DNA from: Candidatus Obscuribacter sp.
GTDB lineage: Bacteria; Cyanobacteriota; Vampirovibrionia; Obscuribacterales; Obscuribacteraceae
Assembly (NCBI GenBank): GCA_016718315.1
Contig: JADKDV010000005.1
Span: 248,001-312,000 of the forward strand
Direction of reading: 5' to 3'
DNA length: 64,000 nt
Part shown: one piece after another, positions 32,638-42,741 of the stretch
Position numbering within the stretch: position 1 is the first letter of the stretch
Layout of the letters: each line of letters opens with the position of its first letter
Position numbers and translations under genes: made by a program
The notes under the pieces: generated by a model
What the model was told of the DNA's origin: nothing
Databases searched by the model: none
Seen by the model: only the letters and a program-made list of their open reading frames with translations

Positions 32638-34140
32638 TTATTTGTAGGCTTTTAGCTGTTGAAATGCATCGAGAGCAAGCGCTCTGGCCTGTCCATGATC
32701 AACGATTGGTCTGGGATAGTCCTCACCGAGGGTGATACCACTGGCAGTGAGGGTAAGTGGTGGGGCTTCCCACGGGGTGTGAATATACTTTTTGTCTAGA
32801 CCTGCTAGCTCTGGCACCCAGCGCCGCACATAGTCACCATCTGGGTCAAATTTTGCACCCTGCAAAATCGGGTTGAAGACTCTAAAATACGGCGCAGCAT
32901 CGGCACCACATCCGGCTGTCCACTGCCAGCCCAGAGTGTTTTGAGCAAGGTCAGCGTCCACCAGTGTGTCCCAAAACCAGGCAGCACCCTCTTGCCAGGG
33001 CAAGAGTAGATGCTTGACGAGAAAGGATGCCACAATCATGCGCACACGGTTGTGCATGATGCCTGTATGCCAGAGTTCCCGCATGCCGGCGTCGACTATG
33101 GGATAGCCCGTCAGACCCTTCTGCCAGGCTTTTAGATGCGTGTCATTGCGCTGCCAGGGGAAGTGACTGAACTCTTTGCGCAAAGGCTCAGTGGTGGTGT
33201 CTGGGAAGTGGTAAAGCAGGTGGTGTGAAAACTCGCGCCAGCCTATTTCGCGTAGATAGCACTGACCTGCTTCTACCAGTTTGGGATGAGCCTGGACATA
33301 TTCTTTTGTCTGATACCACACTGTAAGCGGACTGATCTCACCAAAATGCAGATGGGGCGACAGTCTCGATACACCCTCAATGTCGGGGCGATTGCGGTCT
33401 GAGGCATAATTAGCCAGACCGTCTTTTAAAAACGTTTTGAGTTGCTTAAGTGCGCCTTGCTCACCTGGTACCCAAGCATCTTTAATGCCTTTGTCCCATT
33501 GTATTTGTGGCAATAGCGCCAGCTTTTTGAGAGCAACTTCGCCCTGTAGCTTATGGAGTTTGTTGTCTGGCAGTTTTTTGGGAGCACTGAGCGGTGGATC
33601 TGGATGCATTTCGTTGAGGCAGGCTCGCCAAAATGGTGTAAACACCTGGTATGGCTTGCCCTCTTTTGTTTTGACCTGCCAGGGCTCTTTGAGCAGGGCG
33701 CTGTTAAAAGTCTCTACATTTATGCCCTGCTCTTTAAAATGACTCTTGATCTCTTTATCGCGCTCGATAATAGCTGGTTCGTAGCGGCGATTCCAAAATA
33801 TTGCGCGTGCTTGAGTTTGTTTGACTATCGCTGCCAGTACCGCCTGGCTCGTGGCAAACTCCGAATCCGCCCCGACATCAAAGATATGCAGCCTGCCGCC
33901 TTTGTCTTCGAGGTCTTGTTGTAAGGCTTTGAGTGATTGATTGAGCCAGACTTTTGTAGCGCCACCAGGAGCCCATCTGCCCTCCTCAATTGGCGCGTGA
34001 ATATAGACGCAATAGACAGAATCGCCCTCGTCCAAAGCGCGACTGAGCGCTGGATTGTCAGCGAGCCTCAAGTCTTGTCTAAACCAGACAATTGAGCTTC
34101 CCTGGCTCGCATCTTGTGGGGATTTGGCTTTGCCCGTCAT
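32638..34140 (-). CDS. phrB: Cryptochrome/DNA photolyase family protein
   Basis: 500 residues, normal for class I CPD photolyases. The N-terminal antenna domain starts VWFRQDLRLADNPALS. The FAD domain has YASDRNRPDIEGVSRLSPHL, REIGWREFSHHLL, GLTGYPIVDAGMRELWHTG, MHNRVRMIVASFLVKHLL, and WQWTAGCGADAAPYFRVFNP with the Asn/Trp residues that bind FAD and the dimer. It should split UV-induced pyrimidine dimers in light. No antenna-specific residues were assigned. Backbone gene. Confidence 0.93.
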   Translation of the reverse strand: MTGKAKSPQDASQGSSIVWFRQDLRLADNPALSRALDEGDSVYCVYIHAPIEEGRWAPGGATKVWLNQSLKALQQDLEDKGGRLHIFDVGADSEFATSQAVLAAIVKQTQARAIFWNRRYEPAIIERDKEIKSHFKEQGINVETFNSALLKEPWQVKTKEGKPYQVFTPFWRACLNEMHPDPPLSAPKKLPDNKLHKLQGEVALKKLALLPQIQWDKGIKDAWVPGEQGALKQLKTFLKDGLANYASDRNRPDIEGVSRLSPHLHFGEISPLTVWYQTKEYVQAHPKLVEAGQCYLREIGWREFSHHLLYHFPDTTTEPLRKEFSHFPWQRNDTHLKAWQKGLTGYPIVDAGMRELWHTGIMHNRVRMIVASFLVKHLLLPWQEGAAWFWDTLVDADLAQNTLGWQWTAGCGADAAPYFRVFNPILQGAKFDPDGDYVRRWVPELAGLDKKYIHTPWEAPPLTLTASGITLGEDYPRPIVDHGQARALALDAFQQLKAYK

Positions 34141-34377
34141 ATCAAAATACCTTGGCTAACCCTTCAATTTAGCTTTTTAAGGCGAACATCCTGTGAACTT
34201 AAGCGATTGATCAAGAGCTAATTGTAACCGTGTTGCCCGTCTTGGCACTCTGCGGACTGCTTGCCCTAGAACGGCGGGAATTTTAACTGTTCGTCATAGT
34301 TGTTATTCATTGCTGCTTATCAAGGGCATAAGATAATGCCGAGGTAATGCAGCAGAGCATTTTGCAGGATGTAAGCA

Positions 34378-34929
34378 ATGTCAGAAGTGAAGCCAGTCCG
34401 AGTCGGAGAAATGCTCACCAGAGCAGGGATATTGCGCAAGCTAGACCTGGATGAAGCCTGTGCCATTGCCGAAGAAACCGGGCAGATGATTGGTAAAGTG
34501 CTGATTATGTCGGGCTTTATCACCAAAGAAGATTTGCAGGCGGCTGTCGAGGCTCAAGCCCTGGTGCGCGATGGGCATCTGGAGTTAGAACTCTCCTTTG
34601 TGGCACTATCGGCAGCCTCGCGCAACCATATCACTCTTGACCAGGCTCTCGATCAACTAGGCTGGCATCCACAGCTGACAATGCCCTCTGCCAGGTTGGG
34701 AGAGCTGTTGCTTGCTAGTGGAGCGGTCAGTCCAGACCAGCTCAGCCGTGCGCTGGATGAAGTACGTGAGACTATCAATCCGCTTGGTGGTGTGCTCATA
34801 TCTATGGGTGTTATCGACGAGCAATTACTCAAACAAGCGCTCGATGTACAAACCGAAATCCGCGCAGGCAAAGTAACAAAGCCAGATGGTATCAACAGAC
34901 TCAGCAGTATGGCAAAGGCGCATGGGTAG
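34378..34929 (+). CDS. MshEN-like (GspE N-terminal domain) protein
   Basis: 183 residues made of repeated helical modules of the form G-E-M-L-x-x-A-G-I, then GQMIGKVLIMSGFITKEDLQ, and later RLGELLLASGAVSPDQLSRA and PLGGVLISMGVIDEQLLKQA. This L-G-x-L-L-x-x-x-G-x-x-x-x-x-x-L pattern is that of MshEN/GspE N-terminal domains, several of which bind cyclic di-GMP. No ATPase domain follows, so it is a stand-alone version. Ligand binding is inference. Confidence 0.7.
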   Translation: MSEVKPVRVGEMLTRAGILRKLDLDEACAIAEETGQMIGKVLIMSGFITKEDLQAAVEAQALVRDGHLELELSFVALSAASRNHITLDQALDQLGWHPQLTMPSARLGELLLASGAVSPDQLSRALDEVRETINPLGGVLISMGVIDEQLLKQALDVQTEIRAGKVTKPDGINRLSSMAKAHG

Positions 34930-35148
34930 ACATTAGTCTCACTAGTCGTCGCAAGCTGCGGTAAAGCACATCGAGAGATTTTGTTTCAGGGTTAACCCCA
35001 TCGACTCGTGGTGCCCTTTGACGTATAGTTGCCGCTGAGCTGCTGACAACCAAATTTTACTAAGTGGCTCCAATTTCCAAATTCATTTTGTCCTGCTTTA
35101 GCAAAAGCCAGGACCATATCAACGCACCTTCAAATAGGGGATTTTTCT

Positions 35149-38100
35149 ATGAATGACCAAGATACGCTTAGTAACGAAAGCCCTCCGGGGACCAATAGTC
35201 CTAATCATCAATTTGCGCCCTGCTCCTGCTGTATGGCATTGGCTCAGGTGCGCATGGTCGGCATGCCAGTTACAGGCCAGCCCGGTCTAGTCGATGGCTC
35301 TACTGGTCATGATCACAGTGGCAGTAACGGCAACGGGAATGGAAATAATTCACGAGCTAAGACAAGGAAAGGCATTTCGTTCGGGTTGCCTGGTATCTAT
35401 GCTAGCAAGAAGGAAGGTGGTGATGCTGCGCCGCGTCGCACCGAGTCTGGCAATAAACCTATCGATGTAGCGCAGGACTCTGAGAATGGTGCAAAAGCAG
35501 GACCTACAGATGGACCTGCTGAACCATCCGCTGAAGACGCTGCCAAAGCTGCCACTGACGAGTGGCATGATGATCTTGGTATACCTAAGGAGCGCAGTCT
35601 GTGGCAGGGCTTCGATGGCAAAGCGGTGATGATCTTTGGTGTGCTTTTGCCGGTCTTACTCACAACTGTATGCTGCGCGTCGGCGCCCAAGCGTATCACT
35701 CTACTTTTACTAAACCATCCACTTGAGACCTCAGTCGAGCTATTTTTGATCTCGGCAATTCCAATTACTATTTTGTTTATCTGGTCCTCGCTGTGCAAAA
35801 ATAACATAAGCTACACCCTTGGCCGTGGTATCGCTCTCGGTGCTTCCGTCGGTAGTGCACTTGTAGTAGCTGGGGTCTGTCTGGCAGCGTTGTTTAATGG
35901 CTCAACTGAGTTGCAAGATTTTATTGGCACAGACTTTTCCACCGGCTTCTGCTGGCTGGCTTTTATGGCTCTGGGCGCGGCTTTTGTCGGTCTGTTCTTA
36001 GCCAATCGCATGCGTCTCGCCAGACACTTTGACGCAGCGCGCGTTCAGGTAGTGGCCTACACATTCTTTGGTGTTCTCCTATCTGTATTGGGCTTCATTG
36101 GTGCAGAGTCACGCCCCTGGCAGATTCGCCTGGCTCAAGTAAAAGCCGTCTCGACCGAGGCTAAGGAGCGCAATGAAGGATTGCGCGAGCTGAGAGCGCT
36201 GGCACCAGAACGCGAATTGCGCATGGAGTGCTCAGATCAGCGTGCAGCAGGATTAGCGGGGTTATTCATGCCCCTTAAGCCATCCAGCGAATTGGAATTG
36301 TATTTCGCTGTGACCGGTAAGCCATTTAGCTTTCGCGAGGAAAATACCAAAGACATCTCCTACATGCCGGACGACGACTTCAGGCGTCGCATCGTCGGTG
36401 AACCTGTAAAAGGACTCTCCTTAATACGCTCAACCCTTGATGGAGCGGTGCATCCTCATACGCTGTCATCTACACTCAATTGGACCTTTGTATTTAAAAA
36501 CGATACTTCTCAGGCCCAGGAGGTGCGCTCCGAGATTATGGTGCCACCAGGGGCAGTGGTTACAGGGCTGACCCTGTGGAGGCAAGGTGAACCACAACCG
36601 GCAACAATAGCGGCAGCCGGTAAAGCTGAGGGATTCGCTGAATCAAACTGGACTCAGGTAGGCCACGACGGCCCAGCCATTATCTCTGACCTGGGTCGCG
36701 GTAGAATGCTCATGCATTGCTTCCCGGTTTCACCGGCTGAAGAATTGAAAGTAGCTGTTAAGCTGGTGGTGCCACTCAAGCCGGACGGCTCCAAAGCAGC
36801 CACCCTGAGCCTGCCTTCAATTCTTGCCTCAAATTTTAAGACCAAAGGCTTCAGTCATCTTCTCAAACTGCGCTCGCCCTTAAAGCTAGCAAGCGTCCAG
36901 GGCAATTTTAAAAATGGCTCAAGCGGCACTGCTCTAGAGACTCTTGAAGGAGCGTTTACAGATGAGCAGCTGCAAGCAAGCAACATCAATATTAAGGTTG
37001 CCCGCAACGAAATGACCAAGCCCATTGTTGTTTTAGACAAAGTGGCAGTGGCTCTTGCTCAACAAGATGAAAAAAGACGCGCTGAACAGGCAAGACTGGC
37101 TCGTGAGTCAAACGCCGCTCAGGCTGAGCGTCAAATTATAGTGATGATTGACGGCTCTAAAGGTGTCAACGGACAGCTTGCTGATATCAACAAAGCTCTC
37201 GACGGCAAACCCGCTGGCAGAGTAAACCATAAGCAAATCATCAAAACAATTCCGCCACACTACATTGTGCAAAACGTCACGAGAGTGGCTGCACCAGCAC
37301 CGCATCATCTGGTGGTGGTAGTAGACGGCTCGGCAGCTGTAAAACAATATGCCGAACAAATAACACAGGCTCTGACAACATTGCCTTCGGGCATACCCAC
37401 TGATGTAATTGTCGCCTCTCAGGAGCATGACAAATTTAGCAAAGCAATGCCTTTAGCCCAAGCCCTGGCCGAGCTGAAGAAAGTAGACTTTGTCGGTGGT
37501 CAGAACAATTTGCAGTCCGTAATCAACGCGTCGGAACTGGCTGGTGACCGCAAAGGCGGCGCAGTGCTCTGGATACATGGACCACAACCCAATCTCAACG
37601 AAGAAATCTACATTATGTCGCAGTACACTGCCTCACCGACCTTCTACGAATTGCCGGTAGGTAGCGGCGACACCGATACTTTCGACTTCTTCAAAAACCA
37701 CAGCGAAATTGGACCATTTAGTCAGGTGCCAAGGAATACCAATAGTTTGTCGGCAGATCTTGCTGCCTTCTTCTCAAAATGGAAACCAAACAGCAATGAC
37801 TACGCCGTAACCATCTGCCAGACCACTCAATTGCCAGAGGGCGGAACTACAGTATCTGACCAGGAAGCACAGGAATTGGTGGCTCTAGGTGCCAAGTCTC
37901 AGTGTGATGGGTTTATTTCAAGTAAACACATTCGCAAAGCGGCAAGAGTTGCTGTCGCCTACGGAGTGGTATCACCGGTGTCATGTGCCCTGGTGACAAA
38001 CTCTGCTGCAAATACCGAGGACAACGCCGACGACACCATCGAGCCTGCAGCCGATAAAGCTCAGACGCAGTTGGGAGCAGGCTTTAGCAGTGGCGGTGGC

Positions 38101-38481
38101 ACCGGTGGCAGTGGGTCTAATTCTCCGATACAAGGAGCCACAAACGGCACCATTGCTCCTGCGGGTGCAGATGCCACCTACGTGATGGGTGTGAATACGG
38201 CTGGAACTGTACGAGTCAATAACCTTGCCAATCTTGAAGCCATGCTGAACATCATCGCCAACCTGGGCGAAATCGGATGTGCCATAGCTGGTCTTGTGAT
38301 AGCAATACACGGATTCGTCAGAAGAGGTCGATGGAGCACCGATATGATGGGCCATGAAATGCAATTCTCATCCGGTCAGCGCATCGCTTTTGGTGTGTGC
38401 TTGATCCTTGCGGGTCTTGCCATGCCGGGACTGATCAATTGGTTCGTTGCATCGGCACGGGATGCGGCTCTGTTTAACTAA
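35149..38481 (+). CDS. Large membrane protein with VIT-like and VWA-like regions
   Basis: 1110 residues. A low-complexity cytoplasmic head is followed by five helices (residues about 160-330: FGVLLPVLLTTVCCAS, LFLISAIPITILFIWSSL, LGASVGSALVVAGVCLAALF and two more). A strand-rich VIT-like domain comes next (SEIMVPPGAVVTGLTLWRQG ... RGRMLMHCFPV). Then a VWA-like region with VVVVDGSAAVKQYAEQI, whose metal site is imperfect. A Gly/Ser linker and two C-terminal helices end it. The layout resembles XrtN/PEP-CTERM-associated VIT proteins. No exosortase gene is in the window. AGGGG precedes the ATG. Confidence 0.7.
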   Translation: MNDQDTLSNESPPGTNSPNHQFAPCSCCMALAQVRMVGMPVTGQPGLVDGSTGHDHSGSNGNGNGNNSRAKTRKGISFGLPGIYASKKEGGDAAPRRTESGNKPIDVAQDSENGAKAGPTDGPAEPSAEDAAKAATDEWHDDLGIPKERSLWQGFDGKAVMIFGVLLPVLLTTVCCASAPKRITLLLLNHPLETSVELFLISAIPITILFIWSSLCKNNISYTLGRGIALGASVGSALVVAGVCLAALFNGSTELQDFIGTDFSTGFCWLAFMALGAAFVGLFLANRMRLARHFDAARVQVVAYTFFGVLLSVLGFIGAESRPWQIRLAQVKAVSTEAKERNEGLRELRALAPERELRMECSDQRAAGLAGLFMPLKPSSELELYFAVTGKPFSFREENTKDISYMPDDDFRRRIVGEPVKGLSLIRSTLDGAVHPHTLSSTLNWTFVFKNDTSQAQEVRSEIMVPPGAVVTGLTLWRQGEPQPATIAAAGKAEGFAESNWTQVGHDGPAIISDLGRGRMLMHCFPVSPAEELKVAVKLVVPLKPDGSKAATLSLPSILASNFKTKGFSHLLKLRSPLKLASVQGNFKNGSSGTALETLEGAFTDEQLQASNINIKVARNEMTKPIVVLDKVAVALAQQDEKRRAEQARLARESNAAQAERQIIVMIDGSKGVNGQLADINKALDGKPAGRVNHKQIIKTIPPHYIVQNVTRVAAPAPHHLVVVVDGSAAVKQYAEQITQALTTLPSGIPTDVIVASQEHDKFSKAMPLAQALAELKKVDFVGGQNNLQSVINASELAGDRKGGAVLWIHGPQPNLNEEIYIMSQYTASPTFYELPVGSGDTDTFDFFKNHSEIGPFSQVPRNTNSLSADLAAFFSKWKPNSNDYAVTICQTTQLPEGGTTVSDQEAQELVALGAKSQCDGFISSKHIRKAARVAVAYGVVSPVSCALVTNSAANTEDNADDTIEPAADKAQTQLGAGFSSGGGTGGSGSNSPIQGATNGTIAPAGADATYVMGVNTAGTVRVNNLANLEAMLNIIANLGEIGCAIAGLVIAIHGFVRRGRWSTDMMGHEMQFSSGQRIAFGVCLILAGLAMPGLINWFVASARDAALFN

Positions 38482-38707
38482 AAGGAGAGTTGATCGAAAT
38501 AGCTGCAACGCATAGTAAGTGGCTGGAGAAGGGGATGGATTCTGAGGAATTCGTCCCTTTCTCATTTGTGAGCATAGTGCTGTAGTGTCCGTTCGGATAC
38601 TGGTTGCTGAATGGTTTCAATACAACCTGCCGGAAATTCGATAATCTCTCCTGATACAATTAATCGCCTACTAGCGCCGGGGCTGCGTCCCTTTTTGGAG
38701 ATTAGAC

Positions 38708-39075
38708 TTGAAAACGCCATCGATTTGTTTATTACTTCTGCCGCTAACTATGATATTCGGTACATTGCCAGCATTTGCTGATGCCAGCTTTGATGCCTTC
38801 TTTGTAAAATTCAAGGCATCAGTAGTCAAAAGAGATAAGGCGGCGGTTGCCTCCATGACAAAGTTGCCGTACTTACTAGATACCAAACAACTAAACAAAG
38901 AACAGTTCATCGCAAAGTACGACCAGTTATTTCCGAAGGCTACTGTGAAATGCTTTGCTAAAGCCAAGGCTATTGCGGATCAAGGCAGCTACTTGGTTTT
39001 TGTGGTGATGATATCTATTACTTTAACAAAGAAAAGGGTACATGGCAGTTTACTGAAATCGGTGTTAATGACTAG
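38708..39075 (+). pseudogene. Secreted small protein broken by a one-base frameshift
   Basis: A TTG start at 38708 has GGAG seven bases upstream. A signal peptide (CLLLLPLTMIFGTLPAFADA) is followed by a helical domain up to GSYLVF. At the GTTTTTG run the frame is lost. In the next frame the natural continuation reads CGDDIYYFNKEKGTWQFTEI and GVND, with stop at 39073-39075. One extra T would restore a protein of about 122 residues. It may be a homopolymer sequencing error or a recent mutation. The longer out-of-frame reading to 39175 has unlike composition. Confidence 0.65.
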
Positions 39076-39356
39076 CAGGTTGTTTTGCACTAGAGGGCTA
39101 CGGATTTATAGTGGAATACACGAAAGATCCTGCATGGACAGAACTCATGAAACTGGCAAAAAGGCATTTCCCTAAGCCATAATCGAATTCAAAGTATTGG
39201 TCAGAGGCAGCTTCGGCTTTTCTCTTGCACGCATACTCGCTTTAGAGTCTATGGAGCTTTTCCTAGCGGATATTTGTGAGTTATTCGTATCCTTGGACCG
39301 ATCGGGTCACCGTCCCTTATTTCTTCTTCGGTTCGGAAAGCTTCACCCGTCACGTT

Positions 39357-39830
39357 CTATTTCACTCGACTCATACCAACTTGAGTGGAGTCTTTGAAAT
39401 TTACGAGAAATCCTTGTTGCATACTGGCCCAAAGGGTTATAGGTGTAACTCTCGAATTGCTCTTTGGGTGTGGTCTAGCAGGGGTTAGTTCATAGATTGT
39501 GGCATCGCGAAAGACAGATAAAAGTGCCAATTTGGCAGATTTATCAATGGCTGGATTTCCAGACGATTGGTCTAACTTAAGATCGGTAATTGTTCCGGTT
39601 GTATCGATTCTAAATCTATAGATCGCTGGTCGATTAAATACAGCATTGGACTCATTCTGCCACTGAGCCGAAAGCCTTGTAGAGCATAAATCCAACCATT
39701 GCTGCGCAGTCAAAGAAGCGACATGGTGGTGATTTCTGATTTGCACATCGTAAGGAAATTTAGCCTCAGCAAATGGTGCTGCTAAAACTACACAGCCAGC
39801 CATTAAAGTGCTCAATAGTAACTTACTCAT
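39357..39830 (-). CDS. Secreted TonB C-terminal-like domain protein, 157 aa
   Basis: I chose the ATG at 39830 because AGGAGAG precedes it. Signal peptide LLLSTLMAGCVVLAAPFAEA. The domain has VFNRPAIYRFRIDTTGTITD, LKLDQSSGNPAIDKSAKLAL, which fits the TonB C-terminal fold (V-x-x-D-G-x-V-x-D then SSGNPxxD). Free-standing periplasmic TonB-C domains are common in Cyanobacteriota and related groups, often of unknown partner. Confidence 0.68.
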   Translation of the reverse strand: MSKLLLSTLMAGCVVLAAPFAEAKFPYDVQIRNHHHVASLTAQQWLDLCSTRLSAQWQNESNAVFNRPAIYRFRIDTTGTITDLKLDQSSGNPAIDKSAKLALLSVFRDATIYELTPARPHPKSNSRVTPITLWASMQQGFLVNFKDSTQVGMSRVK

Positions 39831-39890
39831 TAGCTTCTCTCCTAATGCTAGATTTACTATACGATAGGGGTTGGCTAGTTGCAAATGAGC

Positions 39891-41267
39891 TTAAAACCGC
39901 GTCCCCTCAGTAAAGTTGAAATCGCGCACGAGCATCATTGGCACCACCGCTGGTTGCCCTTCTTCTCCGGCAGTACGCAAGCTTGGTCCCATGGCGATGA
40001 CGTTGTTGAGCAAATCTAGCAAGCTGATGTTAAAGCGCAGATTTTTAATTGGCCTCACAATGGCGCCGTTTTGCACCAAAAATGTACCATCGCGAGTCAT
40101 ACCGGTGATTAGTTTGGTAGCAGGATCCACTTCGCGCACATACCAGACTCTAGTGAGCAGCACCGCTACATCCTTACCCTGCACAAGACTTAGCATGTCC
40201 TGGATAGTCGATGTGCCGCCTTCGACTACGATATTGGCCGGCATCTCGCCATAGCCTGTTGGCTGCGGCAGCGCATGTCCAGTGCTTTTGGCCTGCATCT
40301 TGGCTGCTGATTGGCGACTATGTACCAGTCCTGTCAGCACCCCTCTTTGCACAAGTGGCAGACTCATCCTGGCTTGCCCCTCACCGTCAAAAGGGCTGCC
40401 ACACTGGAGTGGATGGCAGACATCGTCATAGATAGTGACATTGTCGCCAAAGACTTTTTGTCCTACTTTGTCGAGCAAGCATGAGAGTTTGTCGATGTGG
40501 CTTGTGGCGCTAAAGTCCCACCACAGCTGGCAGAGCAAATCGAGTACGGCGGCTCTCTCCAGTATCGCCATGTATTTGCCCGGAGGGAGGCTCTCAGGAT
40601 TTTGCGCTTTAATAGTTTTGGCGATGACACGCTCAGTCATGTCTTTTACTTTTATATCGAGCGCTTTTGGAGCATGAGCTTTTGCCCAGCTGGTGATGCC
40701 GTCTTTGCTTATGGTCAAGCTGCATTCGCAGCTGGATTCGCGGTAATAGTTAAAGAGTCCATTGCTGTTGCCGATTGCTTCAAAATTGGCTCCAGTACAG
40801 TACACACCGGCAGCAGATAGATTGCTGGCTTTAGCTAGACTGATGATTTCTCCAATCTTTTGAGCCCGGTCTGCAGCTGTCTCTGAGGCTGTCGCTTTGT
40901 CGTAGCGCACGGGGAGTTTGTCATCTTTGTCTTTTTTGCTTTTAGATGGTAGCGGTAAAATTTGCTCATCACGGTCTAGCAATTTGACTGCTTCAAAAGC
41001 ACTCTCGACTAGTTTGGTCAGTCCTTTGTCGCTTAAATCCAGCGTCTCCAGCCGTACTTGTCTTTGATCTTGTAAGACTCTTAGAGCCACAGTGGTTATG
41101 TCTGGTGCCTGGTTTTGTGTGACTTCGTTGTTGGCAAAGCGTGACGTTGCGACGTTTGAGCCTGTGATGCTGACTTCTGCTTGAGCCGGATGTTTTTTAC
41201 TTGAGTGTTTGGCACACAGCTCAAGGACAAAATCGACAATTTTTTTAGACTGGCTTTCACTGAGCAT
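39891..41267 (-). CDS. TldE/PmbA-type partner of a TldD protease
   Basis: 458 residues. Domain order and motifs of the TldE/PmbA family: the N-terminal NNEVTQNQAPDITTVALRVL strand, the central CSLTISKDGI, and a C-terminal domain with GSPFDGEGQARMSLPLVQRG and LTGLVHSRQSA. The HExxxH metal motif of TldD is absent, as expected for the non-catalytic subunit. GAGGAC precedes the ATG, 11 bases after the stop of the TldD gene, so the two form an operon. TldD/TldE complexes degrade unfolded peptides and mature some ribosomal peptides. Confidence 0.88.
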   Translation of the reverse strand: MLSESQSKKIVDFVLELCAKHSSKKHPAQAEVSITGSNVATSRFANNEVTQNQAPDITTVALRVLQDQRQVRLETLDLSDKGLTKLVESAFEAVKLLDRDEQILPLPSKSKKDKDDKLPVRYDKATASETAADRAQKIGEIISLAKASNLSAAGVYCTGANFEAIGNSNGLFNYYRESSCECSLTISKDGITSWAKAHAPKALDIKVKDMTERVIAKTIKAQNPESLPPGKYMAILERAAVLDLLCQLWWDFSATSHIDKLSCLLDKVGQKVFGDNVTIYDDVCHPLQCGSPFDGEGQARMSLPLVQRGVLTGLVHSRQSAAKMQAKSTGHALPQPTGYGEMPANIVVEGGTSTIQDMLSLVQGKDVAVLLTRVWYVREVDPATKLITGMTRDGTFLVQNGAIVRPIKNLRFNISLLDLLNNVIAMGPSLRTAGEEGQPAVVPMMLVRDFNFTEGTRF

Positions 41268-41278
41268 GATTGGTCCTC

Positions 41279-42739
41279 TTATGCCTTGGCGCCAGAGCCG
41301 GAGATGCCTACAGTGAGCTTGCGAAATCTAGCTGGGCTAGCTCCGTGTCCAGTCCACATGACTTGCATTGGTTGCCCTTTGCCGCAGTTTGGTGTGCCCC
41401 AGTAGGTGTAGTCGCTCTCTGAGCAAATTGCATCGCAAGTATTCCAAAATACGGGTGTGATGCCGCTGTAGCTGGGGTTTTTTAGCATTCTTGTGCGTTT
41501 GCCTTTTTTGAATTCCCAGGCAATCTCGGTAGAAAATTGGAAGTTAAATCTCATGCTATCAATGGACCAGGATTTATTGGTCTCCATATAGATGCCTGAG
41601 CCAGTGTCCTCAATAAGCTCTTGCAGGGTGCCTGCATTACCAGGTAAAAGCGAGATATTAGTCATGCGAATAATTGGCACAAATCTCCAACTCTCGGCTC
41701 TCATGGCTCCGCCTGAGCGCGGTAAACCAATTGATAAAGCAGTATCTCGACTGCTGAGATAGCCCTCAAACATGCCGTCTTTGACTAGATAAGTGCATTG
41801 AGCTGCCACACCCTCATCATCAAAACCAAAACTGCCGAGAGCACCGGGAGCGGTGGCATCGGCCACGAGGTTGACTATGTCGCTACCGTATTTAAGATTG
41901 TTACGCAGGTCTGGTGTCAAAAACGAGGCGCCAGCAAAGTTTATCTCTTGCCCAAGAGCCCGGTCTAACTCGCTGGGGTGCCCCATTGATTCGTGTATTT
42001 GCAGACCGAGTTGACTGGAGCCTATGATTGTATCTATCTCACCCTGCGGGCAGTTTGCTGCCGTGAGCAATGCTACAGCTTCTTCGGCTATTTGCTGGGC
42101 ATGACCGGGGAGGTCCCAGTTTTGTACCATTTCATAGCCGGCTAACTCGTACTGACCAAACGAGCAGGGATAGGAGCGCCTCTGTCTCTCTTGCGCTGAG
42201 CTAGCACTGGCGGCAATAAGACAACCGCTACGAATGGCTATCTGTCTTACTCTTGTGCCTTCGGAGCTGGCAAAATATTTGTCATCGCGAATAAAGTGCA
42301 ACATTCCTTGCGCTAAAGTGACGCCTTTTACTGCCAGCATTGTTTTGGCACAATCGATAAGCAGTGCGCACTTTGTCTCGACACTGACACTAAAAGGGTC
42401 GACTTTGTGGGGTGATACCCAGGTGGCATTGTAGATGGGTTCTGGCGCCAGTTGCAGCGGCTTTTGCATTAGTGTGCCGCTAGCTTTTGCTACCTCGACT
42501 GCGGTTTTAGCGCACTCAATGATGGCTTTTTTGTTGAGTTTTTGTGTGGCAGCAAAACCCCAGCCACCACCGGCGATGACACGGATGCCGATGCCCAGGC
42601 TATTGCCGCGGTTAAATACCGATACAGTGAGGTTTTTGGTTTCGATTAGTTCGCTTGACTGATCTATCAGTCTGGCGTCTGCATAGGTGGCGCCGTAGTG
42701 TTTGGCCGCATCGAGTGCGATATCGAGATAATCAAACAT
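41279..42739 (-). CDS. TldD-type metalloprotease
   Basis: 486 residues. The catalytic motif QIHESMGHPSELDRALG carries the HExxGH...E/D zinc ligands. Preceding ARLIDQSSELIETKNL and GIGIRVIAGGGWGFAATQ blocks and the C-terminal region with GTLQELIEDTGSGIYMET match TldD. It is expected to pair with the TldE subunit encoded 11 bases downstream. A further TldD gene begins at 63134, so the genome has at least two systems. Confidence 0.88.
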   Translation of the reverse strand: MFDYLDIALDAAKHYGATYADARLIDQSSELIETKNLTVSVFNRGNSLGIGIRVIAGGGWGFAATQKLNKKAIIECAKTAVEVAKASGTLMQKPLQLAPEPIYNATWVSPHKVDPFSVSVETKCALLIDCAKTMLAVKGVTLAQGMLHFIRDDKYFASSEGTRVRQIAIRSGCLIAASASSAQERQRRSYPCSFGQYELAGYEMVQNWDLPGHAQQIAEEAVALLTAANCPQGEIDTIIGSSQLGLQIHESMGHPSELDRALGQEINFAGASFLTPDLRNNLKYGSDIVNLVADATAPGALGSFGFDDEGVAAQCTYLVKDGMFEGYLSSRDTALSIGLPRSGGAMRAESWRFVPIIRMTNISLLPGNAGTLQELIEDTGSGIYMETNKSWSIDSMRFNFQFSTEIAWEFKKGKRTRMLKNPSYSGITPVFWNTCDAICSESDYTYWGTPNCGKGQPMQVMWTGHGASPARFRKLTVGISGSGAKA

Positions 42740-42741
42740 TT

